Shown piece after piece: positions 61,229 to 64,000 of a DNA stretch of 64,000 nucleotides. Position numbers and translations under genes: made by a program. Numbering within the stretch: position 1 is the stretch's first letter; the number at the start of each line of letters is the position of its first letter. The DNA is from UBA5336 sp038745855 (GTDB taxonomy: Bacteria; Pseudomonadota; Alphaproteobacteria; Caulobacterales; Hyphomonadaceae), in assembly GCA_038745855.1 (NCBI GenBank), contig JBCDLC010000008.1, forward strand, positions 1-64,000. Direction: 5' to 3'. Below the pieces are notes generated by a model. The model saw only the letters and a program-made list of their open reading frames with translations, was not told where the DNA came from and ran no database searches.

Positions 61229-62254
61229 ATGCCAGACTCAATGCGCCAGGTGGTGCTTCAACGCTATTGCGACGGCCCCCCAAAAGAGACTGATTTTGGC
61301 ATCAAGGATGGCCCCTTGCCCGAACCGCGAGATGGGCAGTTCCGCGTGCGCCACATCTGGGCTTCCGTTGATCCTGGAACGCGTTCGAGGCTCTCGGGCG
61401 GCGACAGCTACGCCTCCGCATTGCCGTTGGGAAAATCCATTGACGGTTTTAATGCCGGGATTGTGGACGCAAGTGCGAACGAAGCTTTTCCGGTTGGCAC
61501 CAAGGTTTTCTGCGCGGGTGGATGGCGAACACACTCCCTCCAAACCGGTAAGGGTTTCGTCGGCAAGGTACCTGAGGTGCCCGGTATTCCGTTATCACTT
61601 TGGATTGGTGTTCTCGGCGTTCCCGGTTTGACAGCGTGGTTTGGCTTGAAGCGTGTGGCGGAAATGGCCGCTGGAAAGCGCGTACTCGTCACCAGCGCAG
61701 CGGGCCCCGTTGGCGCGACTGCAGGACAACTGGCGCGGCACTGGGGCGCGGCGCAGGTGGTCGGCATCGCTGGGTCGGACAATAAATGCGACTGGGTGAC
61801 GTCAGCAGCAGGTTTCGATGCCTGTCTGAACTACAAAACCGAAGCCGATCTGGGTGCCGCTATCGACGCTGCAATGCCCGATGGCATCGATGTGCTGTTC
61901 GACAATGTCGGAAACAGTATGGTCGAACTTTGCCTGCCCCGTATGCGGCCGGGTGGACGGATCACGATTTCTGGCCAAGTCGCCGACTACAACCTTGAGG
62001 GCGATGCCATTCCGCCCATTCGCTCGACAAAGCCGTTCATCACTCACCGTGTTCGGATGGAGGGTCTGGTCGTTTTCGACGATGCGCGCGCTTTTCCGGG
62101 GGCTCTCGAAACTATGGCCGGGATGATCGCCAATGGGTCTTTAGAATATGCCGAGGAGCGGTTCGACGGACTAGACCGAATGCCGGAGGCTTTTTGCGGC
62201 CTGTTCCGGGGCGAAAATTTCGGGCGGCGCGTTATCCAGGTCGGAGACGAATAG
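61229..62254 (+). CDS. NADP-dependent medium-chain oxidoreductase (CurA/leukotriene-B4-dehydrogenase type)
   Basis: A 341-residue zinc-independent MDR protein. Features are RHIWASVDPGTRSRLSG, GVLGVPGLTAWFGLKRVAEM, the NADP Rossmann motif VLVTSAAGPVGATAGQLARH, DVLFDNVGNSMVELCLPRMR and GRITISGQVADYNLE. Members reduce alpha,beta-unsaturated carbonyls (curcumin, prostaglandins, enones). AGGGA precedes the ATG. Stands alone. Confidence 0.88.
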   Translation: MPDSMRQVVLQRYCDGPPKETDFGIKDGPLPEPRDGQFRVRHIWASVDPGTRSRLSGGDSYASALPLGKSIDGFNAGIVDASANEAFPVGTKVFCAGGWRTHSLQTGKGFVGKVPEVPGIPLSLWIGVLGVPGLTAWFGLKRVAEMAAGKRVLVTSAAGPVGATAGQLARHWGAAQVVGIAGSDNKCDWVTSAAGFDACLNYKTEADLGAAIDAAMPDGIDVLFDNVGNSMVELCLPRMRPGGRITISGQVADYNLEGDAIPPIRSTKPFITHRVRMEGLVVFDDARAFPGALETMAGMIANGSLEYAEERFDGLDRMPEAFCGLFRGENFGRRVIQVGDE

Positions 62255-62294
62255 GCCACCGCCTCTTTCCAGGAGATAAGACGTTCGATCGTGC

Positions 62295-62996
62295 CTATTC
62301 GGGGTTCGCCGGTTCGAACAGCCGGTAAATTCGCTGTTGGGTCTTTTGCGCGAAGGATTGCCCGATGGCAGATCCTTCTACCTCTAAGTCCAGATCTGCA
62401 CGATACGTTCGGCCGTCCGGTGCGCGCTCGCATTGAACAAACATGGAGAAGTGGTTCACTTTGGCCATCAGGTTTGGCTTCATTGGCGCCGGCAGGTGAA
62501 TTTGAAAACTCAAGAGGGCCGGAGACTTCGCATCGATCACCGCTGTTCCGATGAGTGACCTGAAAAGCTTCTTCTCGGCTCCGTCCGCATCTGGTTCCGG
62601 TTTTGGTGTGAACGTGTAAGTGACGGACGTGTCGGTCCGAGCGGCCGGTTCTGCGTCTTCAGGCACGTGCTTCAAATATTCTTGGCACCAGATGTTCCCG
62701 TCCGCTTGGGCGTCGAGGCGCTCCACTGCCTGCTCGAAATCGTCGGTCCATTCTCGGCGGGCTGGGGATTTGATGTTTATGCGCTGCCCTTCAGGGTACG
62801 TTGGATCAATGCGGCCCTCAGCAATCATGTCGCCGAGCCGATAGGTCATGTCGAACGCGTAAATGGGGCCATCAAGACTTGCGGTGCGGGCCATCGCAAG
62901 CGGATCGCCCGGCAAATCGGCATAGGCGATCGCCGGGCACACGCTGGCAGCGAATAAGACTACTGGAATGCTCAAACTGTTTGGGAAGAGCCGCAT
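62295..62996 (-). CDS. Secreted protein of unknown function
   Basis: A 233-residue exported protein. Signal peptide MRLFPNSLSIPVVLFAASVC with cleavage near AIAYA-DLPG, then a soluble domain with two cysteines (NIWCQEYLK, MFVQCERAP). I do not recognise the family; it reads like a periplasmic lipid- or sugar-related beta-protein (AFDMTYRLGDMIAEGRIDPT). Start at 62996 has AAGGA upstream. Confidence 0.6.
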   Translation of the reverse strand: MRLFPNSLSIPVVLFAASVCPAIAYADLPGDPLAMARTASLDGPIYAFDMTYRLGDMIAEGRIDPTYPEGQRINIKSPARREWTDDFEQAVERLDAQADGNIWCQEYLKHVPEDAEPAARTDTSVTYTFTPKPEPDADGAEKKLFRSLIGTAVIDAKSPALLSFQIHLPAPMKPNLMAKVNHFSMFVQCERAPDGRTYRADLDLEVEGSAIGQSFAQKTQQRIYRLFEPANPE

Positions 62997-63123
62997 GGAA
63001 GATCCTTTTGTACAATCCGAGAAAAGCGCCTTGTGAACTCGCCGGATACGCATGAACCGTGGGTGAAGCCCGACCCTTCATTCCTGCTGTGATGCCATGG
63101 CCGTTCGAGCTATTCTTTTCTGA

Positions 63124-64000
63124 ATGACCGATTGTGTTCAAGATGATCGTTTTCCCGATAAGTTTGAGAGTTGGTTCTCTTCGAGGGGTTGGCAACCACG
63201 CCCGCATCAACGTGCGCTGACCCGAGCGGCGTTAGCAGGCGATAGCGCACTTCTGATTGCGCCGACCGGGGGTGGAAAGACGTTAGCCGGCTTCCTCGCG
63301 AGCCTTATCGAACTTTCTCAGCGGCCTCCTTCGAACAGCCACAGGCCTGCGCTCCACACCCTCTACATCTCGCCGCTGAAAGCGCTCGCTGTTGACGTGG
63401 CGCGGAACCTCACAGACCCAGTTGAAGAAATGCAACTGCCGCTTCGGATCGAGACCCGGACAGGCGATACTCCACCGGCACGGCGTCAGGCCCAGCGTAG
63501 GACCCCACCCGACATTTTGCTGACGACTCCGGAACAGATTGCTTTGTTTATCGCAAGCCAGAATGCCGAGGACTTCTTTTCGGACCTGAAGGCTGTGATT
63601 ATCGATGAAATTCACGCTATCGCGCCATCCAAGCGTGGCGATCTGCTCGCGCTCGGGTTGGCGACGCTCGCGGAATGGTCCCCTCAATGCCGATTCATCG
63701 GACTATCTGCAACGGTCGATGATCCACGCAGTCTGGCACGGTGGTTGAGCGTCCGGAAGCCGTCATCAAACGGATCGGGCACACAGGATAACCCGGCGAC
63801 AATCGTCAAAGCTGACGGTGGTGCTGAGGCCGATGTCTCGATCTTGGTCTCCAAGGAGCGCATTCCGTGGGCCGGTCATTCGGGACGGTTTGCGGTCCAG
63901 GAAATGTATGAAGCGATCAAGACTGCAACCATGGCCCTTCTGTTCGTCAATACGCGCAGCCAGGCAGAATTGCTGTTCCAGGAGCTTTGGCGGGCGAATG
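63124..64000 (+). CDS. Ligase-associated Lhr-type DEXH helicase, N-terminal part (runs off the window)
   Basis: A superfamily 2 DNA helicase; about 292 residues are visible before the window ends. Motifs in order: RPHQRALTRAALAGD (Q-like), Walker A IAPTGGGKTLAGF (about residues 45-57), TLYISPLKALAVDVARNL (Ia), RTGDTPPARR, LLTTPEQIAL, Walker B/DEIH VIIDEIHAIAPSKRGDLL, motif III GLSATVDDPRSL, and IPWAGHSGRF with LLFVNTRSQAELLFQELWR. This matches Lhr-Core helicases encoded beside an ATP-dependent DNA ligase and a metallo-beta-lactamase-fold exonuclease in a DNA-repair cassette; those partners would lie downstream. Confidence 0.92.
   Translation, partial: MTDCVQDDRFPDKFESWFSSRGWQPRPHQRALTRAALAGDSALLIAPTGGGKTLAGFLASLIELSQRPPSNSHRPALHTLYISPLKALAVDVARNLTDPVEEMQLPLRIETRTGDTPPARRQAQRRTPPDILLTTPEQIALFIASQNAEDFFSDLKAVIIDEIHAIAPSKRGDLLALGLATLAEWSPQCRFIGLSATVDDPRSLARWLSVRKPSSNGSGTQDNPATIVKADGGAEADVSILVSKERIPWAGHSGRFAVQEMYEAIKTATMALLFVNTRSQAELLFQELWRAN

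Noticed and set aside
1..64000. CRISPR arrays, rRNA operons, integrase-bounded islands
   Set aside because: No regularly spaced direct repeats of CRISPR type, no rRNA sequence, and no integrase or tRNA-duplicated attachment site was seen next to either tRNA gene.

Overview
The window looks like the chromosome of a GC-rich alphaproteobacterium. The evidence is a heme cluster that carries a Mic60/mitofilin-like gene between hemD and hemY, a DUF2793 protein of the kind found with alphaproteobacterial phages and gene transfer agents, the division/cell-wall gene order mraZ-rsmH-ftsL-ftsI-murE-murF-mraY-murD-ftsW-murG with mostly GTGA/ATGA overlaps, and a ligase-associated Lhr-type helicase. The gene set (TonB receptor, secreted RTX proteins, exopolysaccharide locus) would suit a marine, surface-associated member of a group such as the Caulobacterales or Parvularculales, but the genus cannot be fixed from the sequence alone.

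Layout. 1-7.4 kb: the tail of an IS110-type transposase, then assorted membrane and housekeeping genes (DUF457-like membrane protein, POT peptide transporter, PAN-domain protein, FAD oxidoreductase, GT2 glycosyltransferase, LRAT-like protein). 7.5-12.0 kb: hemC-hemD-mic60-hemY. 12.2 kb: tRNA-Thr(CGT). 12.4-15.8 kb: two overlapping TPR-sulfotransferase genes. 15.9-18.2 kb: a TonB-dependent receptor with a Fur-like box. 19.0-23.6 kb: a giant modular surface protein with lectin-like, cadherin-like, VCBS and YadA-head-like repeats. 23.8 kb: tRNA-Ser(CGA). 24.1-35.4 kb: the dcw cluster with MraZ boxes in front; it stops after murG. 35.4-36.1 kb: a degenerate-looking stretch. 36.1-36.9 kb: ruvX and gatC (no gatA follows). 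37.3-54.3 kb: an exopolysaccharide island. It has a phosphoglycosyltransferase, a FecR-like secreted protein and an RTX/beta-helix protein on the minus strand; FkbM methyltransferase, UDP-glucuronate decarboxylase, Wzy, Wzx, three GT4 glycosyltransferases and two hexapeptide acetyltransferases on the plus strand; and a DUF2793-FN3-beta-helix protein at its right edge. 54.7-64 kb: a malyl-CoA-lyase-like enzyme, M3 oligopeptidase lipoprotein, small lipoprotein, S8 lipoprotein-autotransporter, MDR oxidoreductase, secreted protein, and the start of an Lhr-type helicase.

How it fits together. The dcw genes make lipid II and the septal PBP/FtsW pair. The heme genes take porphobilinogen to uroporphyrinogen III and share an operon with membrane-architecture proteins. 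The exopolysaccharide island encodes a Wzx/Wzy-type pathway probably using a xylose-containing repeat unit with acetyl groups; the outer-membrane export genes (Wza/Wzc) are not in the window. Several large extracellular proteins (giant adhesin, RTX beta-helix protein, tail-spike-like protein, S8 autotransporter) lie around it and may form or remodel the matrix. The most unusual items are the YadA-head-like segment inside a non-trimeric-autotransporter adhesin, the phage/GTA-type DUF2793 beta-helix protein parked at the end of the exopolysaccharide locus, and the paired TPR-sulfotransferases.
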